From IMG/VR virus record IMGVR_UViG_3300049893_000805, positions 1-39,673 of that record: a stretch of DNA of 39,673 bases; one strand, 5' to 3'. The stretch is from a virus. Positions 9,032-14,806 of this stretch are shown here, piece after piece. Numbering within the stretch: the first letter of the stretch is position 1; every line of letters begins with the position of its first letter. Position numbers and translations under genes: made by a program. Under the pieces are notes generated by a model that made no database searches, had not been told where the DNA came from, and was given only the letters and a program-made list of their open reading frames with translations.

Positions 9032-9199
9032 CTAAACCGCAACCGTTAATCGGGAAATCGCCACGCCGGCGTAGCCGTTGGTGACGGCCAGGGCCGCGGC
9101 GCGCTTGGCGTCATCGGCAACCTTGCTGAAGTAGATAACCGCGACGACGTCCTTCACCAGGGCCTTGACGACGTACAACGTGTTGAGTTTGACTGCCAT
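9032..9199 (-). CDS. Small early protein, first gene of the minus-strand operon
   Basis: This 55-residue frame begins MAVKLNTLYVVKALVKD and ends RLTVAV. Its ATG follows a perfect AGGAGGCAG ribosome binding site, the one used across this phage, and its stop codon merges with the ribosome binding site of the next gene. It looks like an alpha/beta protein with a central Ala-rich helix (DDAKRAAALAV). I do not recognise the family. It is the first gene downstream of the leftward promoter, so it should be the earliest product of that operon. Confidence 0.6.
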   Translation of the reverse strand: MAVKLNTLYVVKALVKDVVAVIYFSKVADDAKRAAALAVTNGYAGVAISRLTVAV

Positions 9200-9215
9200 T
9201 TCTGCCTCCTATCGT

Positions 9216-9230
9216 TGCACCACGAGTGCA
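9216..9230. promoter_or_regulatory. Palindromic operator candidate
   Basis: TGCAC-CACGA-GTGCA is a perfect inverted repeat with 5-bp arms. It touches the -10 box of the leftward promoter and covers its predicted start point, a classic repressor position. A related pattern (TGCACCAGATGCA) occurs twice before the replication gene at 11906. Binding by the YdaS/Cro-like protein is inferred. Confidence 0.5.
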
Positions 9231-9258
9231 TACTCTCACGCCAGGCGGAATGTGTCAA
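9230..9258 (-). promoter_or_regulatory. Leftward early promoter
   Basis: On the minus strand, a perfect TTGACA (9258-9253), a 17-bp spacer and GAGTAT (9235-9230) preceded by TG form a sigma70 promoter with an extended -10. It would drive the six-gene leftward operon. Confidence 0.6.
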
Positions 9259-9265
9259 TAGGGGC

Positions 9266-9294
9266 TTGACGCCTTCACAGATTAATGAGACGAT
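9266..9294 (+). promoter_or_regulatory. Rightward early promoter
   Basis: TTGACG (9266-9271), a 17-bp spacer and GACGAT (9289-9294) with an upstream TG extended element mirror the leftward promoter; the two -35 boxes are seven bases apart. The -10 hexamer is weak, so the call rests on spacing, the TG element and gene orientation. Confidence 0.45.
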
Positions 9295-9327
9295 ACTCCC
9301 GCAGTGACCAGACAGGAGGCAGAAACC

Positions 9328-9498
9328 ATGAGCTACTACATCTACCAGCCCGACGAGGAAGACATCTACCGGTCGATGGTCGAGGAGCAGATCCGGCGCG
9401 AGCGCCTGCGGCGCAAGCTGATCCACCCGCTGCAGCTCGACCCCCCGGAAGATGACGATTGTGACGATTGTGACGATGAGGAGGCAGACAATGAGTAA
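9328..9498 (+). CDS. Small acidic-tailed early protein
   Basis: This 56-residue protein starts at an ATG behind AGGAGGCAG. The N-terminus is Tyr-rich (SYYIYQPDEEDIYR), the middle is a basic helix (EEQIRRERLRRKL), and the tail is strongly acidic with two CDD units. The tail is encoded by a 9-bp tandem repeat (gacgattgt-like, about 9454-9482). It is the first rightward early gene. Acidic early proteins of this size sometimes mimic DNA or bind host proteins, but nothing here shows that. Confidence 0.6.
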   Translation: MSYYIYQPDEEDIYRSMVEEQIRRERLRRKLIHPLQLDPPEDDDCDDCDDEEADNE

Positions 9499-9688
9499 CG
9501 CGAACCCCAAGACGTTTGGCCAGCTCGACCAGGTCAGCCAGATCATGGCCTACGAGCAGGGCGAGCTGGACGAGGAGCAGACGATCGAGCTGTTCCAGTC
9601 CCTGCTCGATTCCGGGCTGGTGTTCCAGCTCCAGGGCAGCTATGGCCGGATGGCCCAGGCCCTGATTGACGCGGGCCTGATCGGATGA
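9491..9688 (+). CDS. DUF7417-like small phage protein
   Basis: The ATG at 9491 follows GAGGAGGCAG within the previous gene, overlapping it by eight bases. The 65-residue product (IMAYEQGELDEEQTIELFQ, then LQGSYGRMAQALIDAGLI) matches by eye a family found widely in phage early regions and often labelled DUF7417. Its function is unknown. The match is clear along nearly the full length. Confidence 0.8.
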   Translation: MSNANPKTFGQLDQVSQIMAYEQGELDEEQTIELFQSLLDSGLVFQLQGSYGRMAQALIDAGLIG

Positions 9689-9873
9689 CCGCCGCGAAGG
9701 ACGTCAAGGCGGTGGTCGCCTCGCTGGAGGCTGGTGGGCTGGCGCTCGCGCGCCAGACCTTCCTCGGCCTGTGCAACATCCGGCGACTGTCACCAGAGGA
9801 GGCCCTGACGCTGGCGGTCTGCGCCAGGGCCACCGCAACTTCACCCCGACGGAGGCCCCGTGCGAAGCGATGA
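9685..9873 (+). CDS. Small basic protein of unknown function
   Basis: The start codon overlaps the previous stop (ATGA). The 62-residue product has a helical N-terminal half (DVKAVVASLEAGGLALARQTF) and a basic, Pro/Arg-rich C-terminus (SPRRRPRAKR). I do not recognise it. Translational coupling and the tight packing on both sides support it. Confidence 0.55.
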   Translation: MTAAKDVKAVVASLEAGGLALARQTFLGLCNIRRLSPEEALTLAVCARATATSPRRRPRAKR

Positions 9874-10060
9874 AGAGGTGAGGCAGATCCTCAACCAGGG
9901 GCTCGACAGGGTCCACACCATGTGCGCGACGCTGACCGTTGCCACGAACAGCGGCGAGCAGAAGGCCAGCGGCGACTGGTGTGCATACGTTATCCAGGTG
10001 GAGCGGCACCGCTGGATAGAGGAAGCCCTGAGCGGGGAGCCGCCGCCAAGTATTAATTGA
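9860..10060 (+). CDS. Small hypothetical protein
   Basis: A GTG start lies four bases after GGAGG and inside the end of the previous gene. The 66-residue product (EEVRQILNQGLDRVHTMC, WCAYVIQVERHRWIEEAL) is amphipathic and helical. No family is recognised. The stop codon overlaps the -35 box of the next promoter, so this gene ends the first early unit. Confidence 0.55.
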   Translation: MRSDEEVRQILNQGLDRVHTMCATLTVATNSGEQKASGDWCAYVIQVERHRWIEEALSGEPPPSIN

Positions 10061-10085
10061 CACCGTCGAAGTTATCGTCGACAAT
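10057..10085 (+). promoter_or_regulatory. Early promoter for the DUF932 gene
   Basis: TTGACA (10057-10062), a 17-bp spacer and GACAAT (10080-10085, four of six consensus bases) lie between two genes and upstream of an AGGAGGCAG site. This is one of the best sigma70 matches in the window. Confidence 0.6.
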
Positions 10086-10120
10086 ACGCTTGTAGTTCCA
10101 CTTAACTAGGAGGCAGAACC

Positions 10121-10912
10121 ATGGCACACCAATGCAACTTGATAGTTCATGCCGGCGGATACGTTGCCGGCCTCGATGAGGTTTACGCAGCCCCCACCCC
10201 GGACCCGGTCGAGGATTGGGTTCCAATCCCGCACGGCCTGCTGATCGACACCGTCCGCGGTTACTTCGGTTCCACCGGGCTTCAGGTGGTAGGCGAGCAG
10301 CACTGCCTGGCGCGCGAGGGCACCCGATATTTCGGCCTGTTCCAGATCAACTCCGAGAACGCCGACTATGACCTCACGGTCGGTCTGCGCAACGCCCACG
10401 ACAAGTCCTTCAGCGCCGGGTTGTGCGTCGGTTCGAGCGTGTTCGTTTGCGATAACCTGGCCTTTTCGAGCGAGATCGTGCTCGGGCGCAAGCACACGAA
10501 GTACATCGAGCGCGACCTCCCCGAGCTGGTCGGGCGCGCGGTCGGTGCGCTTGGCGAGCAGCGCGTCGAGCAGGACCGCCGCATCGAGCTGTACAAGGCC
10601 ACCGAGCTGAGCGACAGGGACGCCTACGCCGGGCTGGTCGACCTGCTCAAGCAGCGCGCGATCATCGGCAAGGACCTGATCGACATCGTCCACGAGTGGG
10701 ATACCCCGCGGTATTCCGAGTTTGCCGGCGACCGGAACGTGTGGCGCCTGTTCAATGCGGTGACCACGGTTGCCAAGCCGAACGTGTTCGCCGGCCTGAA
10801 GCGCACCCAGGTGCTGCATGGAGTGTGCGACGGACTGAGCCTGTACCAGCCCAAGGTCATCGACCTGGCGCGGGACCTGGCCGACATCGAGGACGTGGAG
10901 GTGGTGCAGTAG
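10121..10912 (+). CDS. DUF932-family phage protein
   Basis: This 263-residue protein starts at an ATG behind AGGAGGCAG. The conserved stretch PHGLLIDTVRGYFG, FGLFQINSEN, LTVGLRNAHDKSFSAGL and GSSVFVCDNLAF is typical of the DUF932 group, found on plasmids and phages. The C-terminal third is helical (VGRAVGALGEQRVEQDRRIEL). The biochemical role is not established; some relatives are annotated as plasmid or phage replication-associated or antirestriction-like proteins, which I would not transfer. It has its own promoter and is followed by two hairpins. Confidence 0.8.
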   Translation: MAHQCNLIVHAGGYVAGLDEVYAAPTPDPVEDWVPIPHGLLIDTVRGYFGSTGLQVVGEQHCLAREGTRYFGLFQINSENADYDLTVGLRNAHDKSFSAGLCVGSSVFVCDNLAFSSEIVLGRKHTKYIERDLPELVGRAVGALGEQRVEQDRRIELYKATELSDRDAYAGLVDLLKQRAIIGKDLIDIVHEWDTPRYSEFAGDRNVWRLFNAVTTVAKPNVFAGLKRTQVLHGVCDGLSLYQPKVIDLARDLADIEDVEVVQ

Positions 10913-10919
10913 GCAGCTC

Positions 10920-10962
10920 GCTGGGGCTCTCCACGGGGCCCCAGCCGGGTGCATTCCGCACC
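10920..10962 (+). terminator. Tandem intergenic hairpins, possible attenuator
   Basis: GCTGGGGC (10920-10927) pairs with GCCCCAGC (10938-10945), followed at once by GGTGC (10948-10952) pairing with GCACC (10958-10962). No T-run follows, so this is more likely an RNA stability or processing element or a weak terminator than a full intrinsic terminator. Confidence 0.4.
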
Positions 10963-10979
10963 GGACACTGGAGGCAGTC

Positions 10980-11273
10980 ATGGCAAAGCGAAAGTGCAGT
11001 AAGGCCGCTCAGGCGGCAATCGACCGGCTCGGCGCGCTGGACGCAAAGCTGGCGGACCTCAGGGCCGAGCGCGACGCGCTGGCCGAGCGCATTAAGAACC
11101 TCGGCAACGGCTACTACGAGGGCGCGAAGTACAGCGCGCTGGTTACCACCGGCGCGGCCGCGTCGCTCAACGTCGAGGCGCTGGTGCGCGACTACGACAT
11201 CGCGGACATCGACAACTACAAGAACCGCACCACGTTCCCGCGGCTCACCATCTCTGCCCGGGACAAGCAGTAA
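10980..11273 (+). CDS. Coiled-coil small phage protein
   Basis: This 97-residue protein has GGAGGCAG before its ATG. Residues about 20-43 (LDAKLADLRAERDALAERI) are a coiled coil. The second half (YYEGAKYSALVTT, LNVEALVRDYDI, TTFPRLTISA) is a small conserved region seen in many phage early operons, of unknown function. It overlaps the next start codon (TAATG). Position suggests a role in replication or recombination, but no activity can be read from the sequence. Confidence 0.65.
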   Translation: MAKRKCSKAAQAAIDRLGALDAKLADLRAERDALAERIKNLGNGYYEGAKYSALVTTGAAASLNVEALVRDYDIADIDNYKNRTTFPRLTISARDKQ

Positions 11274-11755
11274 TGGCGCGCTTCGAGGTAGTGGGCGAGG
11301 TCACCCCTCTCCCTCCTCTTCAGGTATGGGAGGGCCTGGAGGAGAACACAGGAAACCCGCAGACCATCGTTCTGCGACTGACCACCGACGCGCTTTACTT
11401 CGGCGCCGAGCGCTTCATCGCCGGGTTTTCGGGACCCCTTTGGCTCGCCTGGGTCGCTGAGCGGCTCGCTGAAAATAGTGTGAGCTGGGCGGATGACGTG
11501 AGGCGCTCGAACAGGGAAATCTTCGAGGATAACGAGTACCTCACGGCGCTACCGGAGTGCGTGGTACTGAGCTGCGCGTGCCACGCTATGCACCTCGAAC
11601 ATCAGGCGGCGCTCATCAAGCGGCACGAGAGGCCTTTCCCTGAGTTTGAGTGGGAGGTGCATCGCCTCGCATTCGTCCGGCGGCGGCACCAAACCAGCCA
11701 GCTGTATAACGCGATCGATCACATTGTCGAGGTGCTGCGGGCCGTCACTCGGTAG
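11273..11755 (+). CDS. Hypothetical protein
   Basis: This 160-residue protein starts at an ATG overlapping the previous stop (TAATG). It contains a helical region rich in Cys, His and Trp (PLWLAWVAERLAE, CVVLSCACHAMHLEHQ). I recognise no family. It is the last gene before a 150-bp intergenic regulatory region. Confidence 0.6.
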   Translation: MARFEVVGEVTPLPPLQVWEGLEENTGNPQTIVLRLTTDALYFGAERFIAGFSGPLWLAWVAERLAENSVSWADDVRRSNREIFEDNEYLTALPECVVLSCACHAMHLEHQAALIKRHERPFPEFEWEVHRLAFVRRRHQTSQLYNAIDHIVEVLRAVTR

Positions 11756-11839
11756 GCGGGACACGGGACACGGCGGGACACTTGTCCCGCTTTGTCCCCG
11801 CCGTCCCCCTGCACCAGATGCACCCCTGCACCAGATGCA
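11756..11839 (+). repeat. GGGACA boxes and a 17-bp tandem repeat upstream of the replication gene
   Basis: GGGACA occurs three times directly (11758, 11765, 11775) and twice inverted (TGTCCC at 11783 and 11793), with GCGGGACACTTGTCCCGC forming an 18-bp inverted repeat at 11773-11790. Immediately after, CCCCTGCACCAGATGCA is repeated exactly in tandem (11806-11822 and 11823-11839), each copy with TGCA arms around five bases. The arrangement ends at the -35 box of a promoter and looks like an operator region; the inverted repeat could also act as a weak terminator for the preceding gene. Confidence 0.65.
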
Positions 11840-11843
11840 CCCC

Positions 11844-11872
11844 TTGCTGCACCCCACCCCGGCTGGTATGTT
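11844..11872 (+). promoter_or_regulatory. Promoter for the replication gene
   Basis: TTGCTG (11844-11849), a 17-bp spacer and TATGTT (11867-11872) with an upstream TG form an extended -10 promoter. It sits just downstream of the tandem repeats and 34 bases before the start codon at 11906. Confidence 0.5.
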
Positions 11873-11905
11873 GTCACCGCGTTCAAACTGATGACAGGGG
11901 ATGAC

Positions 11906-12304
11906 ATGAAAGGCTATAGTAAACTTTTCCCAACGATCTGGACCGGCAGTCTGTATGGCAGATTCGAGGCCTCGGCGGTGATGATGGTTTTGCTTTCTCT
12001 TGCCGATGCAAATGGCGAGGTGGACATGACGCCCGAGGCTGTCGCTGGGGTTACTGGGTGGCCGCTGGACTTTATAAAAACAGGCATTTCTGAGCTGGAG
12101 TCGCCGGACGCGCGCAGTCGCACAGAGGGCGAGGATGGGCGTAGAATAGTCCGCCTCGCGGACCATCGAGACTGGGGCTGGCGCATCGTGAACTATGCCA
12201 TTTATCGCGAGCGCGGCCGGTCCATTGAAAGGCGCGAGTATGTCGTCCAACACAATCGCGAATCGCGGGCCCGCAAGCGAGCACTAAAACGTGATGACAA
12301 ATGA
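11906..12304 (+). CDS. HTH replisome-organiser-like protein
   Basis: The ATG at 11906 has AGGGG five bases upstream; an earlier in-frame ATG at 11891 lacks a site. The 132-residue product (KLFPTIWTGSLYGRFEASAV, DMTPEAVAGVTGWPLDFIKTGI, RLADHRDWGWRIVNYAIYRER) matches a common phage winged-helix family, often annotated as replication protein or DnaT-like, in which the N-terminal domain binds DNA. The C-terminal tail is basic (RESRARKRALKRDDK). It is followed by a helicase and flanked on both sides by phased GATGAC repeats, as expected for an origin-binding initiator. DNA-binding is well supported; the exact role in replication is inferred. Confidence 0.7.
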   Translation: MKGYSKLFPTIWTGSLYGRFEASAVMMVLLSLADANGEVDMTPEAVAGVTGWPLDFIKTGISELESPDARSRTEGEDGRRIVRLADHRDWGWRIVNYAIYRERGRSIERREYVVQHNRESRARKRALKRDDK

Positions 12305-12356
12305 TGACAAGATGACCAGGGATGACCGGAGATGACCGGAGATGACCGCTGATAAC
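12293..12356 (+). repeat. Phased GATGAC iteron-like array, candidate origin
   Basis: GATGAC starts at 12293, 12303, 12311, 12321, 12331 and 12341, then degenerates to GATAAC at 12351. Spacing is 10 bases except one gap of 8, so the copies fall on one face of the helix. Three consecutive units start GATGACC. Two more copies, also 10 bases apart, sit at 11890 and 11900 over the ribosome binding site of the replication gene. The following 120 bases before the helicase hold no gene I can support. Confidence 0.55.
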
Positions 12357-12481
12357 CTAAAGCAGAGGCAGAAGGTAACAGCAACTGATCCGTACGAGAT
12401 GGGAAGAGGTAAGTAGGGTAGGAGTAGTGACCCCTAGCGACCCCAATCGAAAATGAGAATCAACCGTAAATGGAGGCATCC

Positions 12482-13981
12482 ATGTTCGAAACAGGTTTGA
12501 CGCTCCGCCCGTACCAGGAGCGAGTGATCCCCCGCTTGTACGAATCCATCGCGCGCGGAAACAAACGCCCGCTGCTGGTGGCCCCGACAGGGAGCGGGAA
12601 GACGGTCATCGCAGCGCACCTGATCGAGAGGGCCATGGCAAAGAACTCGGTCGTATGGTTCGTTGCCCCGCGCCGAGAACTCATCGACCAGACCTGCAAC
12701 AAGCTCGACCAGATCGGCCTGGCTGGAAGCTATGGCGTGCTGATGGGGGCAGACAAGCGCCGCTACTCGATGGCGCAGATCCAGGTGTGCTCGATCGACA
12801 CGCTGCGATCGAGGATGGGAAAGCCAACGCTCGTCGCAAACCCGAAAGTGATACTCGTCGACGAGGCCCACCTATACGTCACCGAGAAGCGGCTCGCGGT
12901 GCTGAACCAATTCCCCGATGCGATAAGGATCGGGCTCACCGCAACACCGTGTCGGTTCGATGGGGCTGGGCTGCATCACCTGTTCGACGACATCGTCGAG
13001 GCCTCCAATGTTGCCGAGCTGACCGATCAGGGCTACCTGGTGCCGGCGCATTACTTCTCACTGAGCGAGCCAGACCTGCAGCGCGTTGGTATTCGGTGCG
13101 GGGACTTCAAGCTCGATGAACTCGCGGACGTGATGATGAAGTCAAAGCTCGTGGGCAACACGATCGAGGAGTGGAAGGAACGAGCGAGCGATCGCAAAAC
13201 GGTTGTGTTCGCGGTGAATTGCGCGCACAGCGTCGCGCTGCGAGACGTGTTCAGGGCCAACGGCATCAGCGCGGAGCACGTCGATGGCAGCATGCCGACA
13301 GAGGAGCGCAACCGCATCATCGCCGAGTATCGCGCCAACAAGTTTCAGGTACTGTGCAACTGCCAGCTGTTGCAGTATGGCGTGGACATACCAGACCTCT
13401 CGTGCCTCGTGCTTGCGAGGCCGACCCGATCGGTGACGCTCTACTTGCAGATGATTGGCCGCGGTCTTCGCCCGGCCGAAGGGAAAAAGGACCTGCTGGT
13501 GCTGGACCACAGCGGCGCGGTGATGATGCACGGGCTCGCCGATGAGCCGCGCGAGTGGAGCCTTGAGGGCGGGCAGGTTGGCAGGCCGGCATCGAAGGGA
13601 GACGCCCTGCCGGTTGACCCGAAGCTCATCACCTGCAGCAAGTGCGGCTGTGTGTTCCGCAAGCGCGTGGACTGCCCGGCGTGCGGTTTCTTCGTGCCGA
13701 AAAAGCCCAAGCCCGTCGAGACCCTCAAGGGCAAGCTGGTCGAGGTTGGTCGCATGACCCTCAGCGAGCAGCAGAAGCTGTTCTACCGCGAGCTACTGCA
13801 CTACGCGAGGTACAACGGCAAGGCGGCGGGATGGTGCTACTACACCTTCCTGGCGAAGTTCAAAACGAAACCGCCCTTCGAGTGGAACGACCTTGAGCCG
13901 GCGGTGACCTCGTTCCGAACCCTCGGCTACATCAAGCATCGCAACATCGCATACGCGAAACGGAGAGCGAATGGACTTTGA
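12482..13981 (+). CDS. Superfamily II DEAD/DEAH-box helicase
   Basis: The ATG at 12482 is chosen because GGAGG ends seven bases upstream; the ATG at 12470 overlaps that site. The 499-residue protein has Walker A APTGSGKT (34-41), motif II DEAH (about 127-130), motif III TATP and motif VI QMIGRGLRP, the full ATP-dependent helicase core. A zinc-ribbon follows (CSKCG, then CPACG), then a C-terminal alpha-helical region. It is likely the replicative or recombinational DNA helicase of this phage. Its end overlaps the primase-like gene by 11 bases, coupling the two. RNA helicase activity cannot be excluded, but context favours DNA. Confidence 0.9.
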   Translation: MFETGLTLRPYQERVIPRLYESIARGNKRPLLVAPTGSGKTVIAAHLIERAMAKNSVVWFVAPRRELIDQTCNKLDQIGLAGSYGVLMGADKRRYSMAQIQVCSIDTLRSRMGKPTLVANPKVILVDEAHLYVTEKRLAVLNQFPDAIRIGLTATPCRFDGAGLHHLFDDIVEASNVAELTDQGYLVPAHYFSLSEPDLQRVGIRCGDFKLDELADVMMKSKLVGNTIEEWKERASDRKTVVFAVNCAHSVALRDVFRANGISAEHVDGSMPTEERNRIIAEYRANKFQVLCNCQLLQYGVDIPDLSCLVLARPTRSVTLYLQMIGRGLRPAEGKKDLLVLDHSGAVMMHGLADEPREWSLEGGQVGRPASKGDALPVDPKLITCSKCGCVFRKRVDCPACGFFVPKKPKPVETLKGKLVEVGRMTLSEQQKLFYRELLHYARYNGKAAGWCYYTFLAKFKTKPPFEWNDLEPAVTSFRTLGYIKHRNIAYAKRRANGL

Positions 13982-14456
13982 CGCATTCGTGGAGCTGCTC
14001 GATGGCGCCCAGAGCTTCGGCCCCGGGCGGTGCCGGGCGCGGTGCCCGGCGCACGAGAGCAAGCGCAACAGCAAGACCCTGAGCGTCGCAGCTGGCGAGG
14101 ACGGCAGGGTACTGCTGGCCTGTTTCGCTGGGTGCTCGGCGCTGGAGATCGTCGAGGCGATGGGGCTGAAGCTCGCCGACCTGATGCCCAAAAGCGCGCA
14201 GGGCCCGAGCCTGGCGCCGTGGCGCAATCACAAGGGGCTCGTCGAGGGCGTGCGTAACGAAGCCGTGTACGTCCTGCTCTGCGCGCGGGAGCTGGGCAAG
14301 GGCGTAGCACCAGGAAGGGCGAGGGCCGTCCAGAAGCGATTACAGGAGGCCGTGGACAGACTGGAACAGGTCGACAGCCTGCTGAAGGGGAAGGTCACAT
14401 CGGTGCCATGGCTGCGTCACGGCACCCCGATCCCCCGACGCCCGCTCGACCCCTGA
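13971..14456 (+). CDS. Primase-type zinc-finger protein (CHC2-like) without a polymerase domain
   Basis: This 161-residue protein starts inside the helicase end, with GGAG upstream. Residues about 20-70 (CRARCPAHESKRNSK, LSVAAGEDGRVLLACFAGC, MGLKLADLMP) match the zinc-binding domain of DnaG/phage primases, which recognises the template start site. No TOPRIM or archaeo-eukaryotic primase domain follows; the C-terminal 80 residues are a helical region (VQKRLQEAVDRLEQVDSLL). It may guide the host primase, partner a polymerase domain encoded elsewhere, or be a helicase accessory. Zinc-domain identification is good; function is inference. Confidence 0.75.
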   Translation: MDFDAFVELLDGAQSFGPGRCRARCPAHESKRNSKTLSVAAGEDGRVLLACFAGCSALEIVEAMGLKLADLMPKSAQGPSLAPWRNHKGLVEGVRNEAVYVLLCARELGKGVAPGRARAVQKRLQEAVDRLEQVDSLLKGKVTSVPWLRHGTPIPRRPLDP

Positions 14457-14460
14457 TCGT

Positions 14461-14790
14461 TATGCTAGGCTTATTCCCATGTCGCACGGTCCAGCCTCGG
14501 CGCGACAGACGCCGTCCAGCCGCGGCGGAAAAGCTGGCGCCCCGCGACTCGCGTAGCGGGGTGAACCTGAACCGACCGGGCGTTGTACCCGGACGAGGGA
14601 ACGCCGCCATTGATCAGGCCAACTGCCGAGGCGTGACAAGCCGGGAGAGACCGGCACTGGTGCGCCAGCCCGGCTACCCGTACACCGCGTTCGCGACGGT
14701 GGTTTAAGTACGGTGAGAGCACCGACCCGCGCCGGGACGTGTAACCAACACGATGAAAAGATGGTGACAAGCCGGGAGAGACCGGCAACT
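14461..14790 (+). ncRNA. Candidate structured non-coding RNA with tandem units
   Basis: This 350-bp gap between coding genes holds no convincing reading frame but many stems: TGTCGC (14480) with GCGACA (14502), CCAGC (14516) with GCTGG (14533), CCCCGC (14540) with GCGGGG (14556), CCGGG (14576) with CCCGG (14588), GCCGG with CCGGC at 14640-14655, CTGG with CCAG near 14657-14668, CCGTAC with GTACGG near 14678-14713, CGTGT with ACACG near 14738-14752, and GCCGG with CCGGC at 14771-14786. Two related units can be aligned, each running from a GGTGA...ACCGACC hairpin to an identical 24-base hairpin element. The second unit ends just before the AGGAGGCA site of the RecA-like gene, so a 5'-leader regulatory RNA is one option; a free ncRNA or an origin is another. 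No known family is recognised. Confidence 0.45.
14633..14787 (+). repeat. Two identical 24-base hairpin-forming direct repeats
   Basis: Copies at 14633-14656 and 14764-14787 are identical over 24 bases, starting GTGACAAG and each containing the stem GCCGG-GAGAGA-CCGGC. The copies are 131 bases apart. The bases 5' of each copy also show related hairpins, so the exact repeat marks the 3' end of two homologous structural units. Confidence 0.8.
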
Positions 14791-14806
14791 AACTCAGGAG
14801 GCAACG

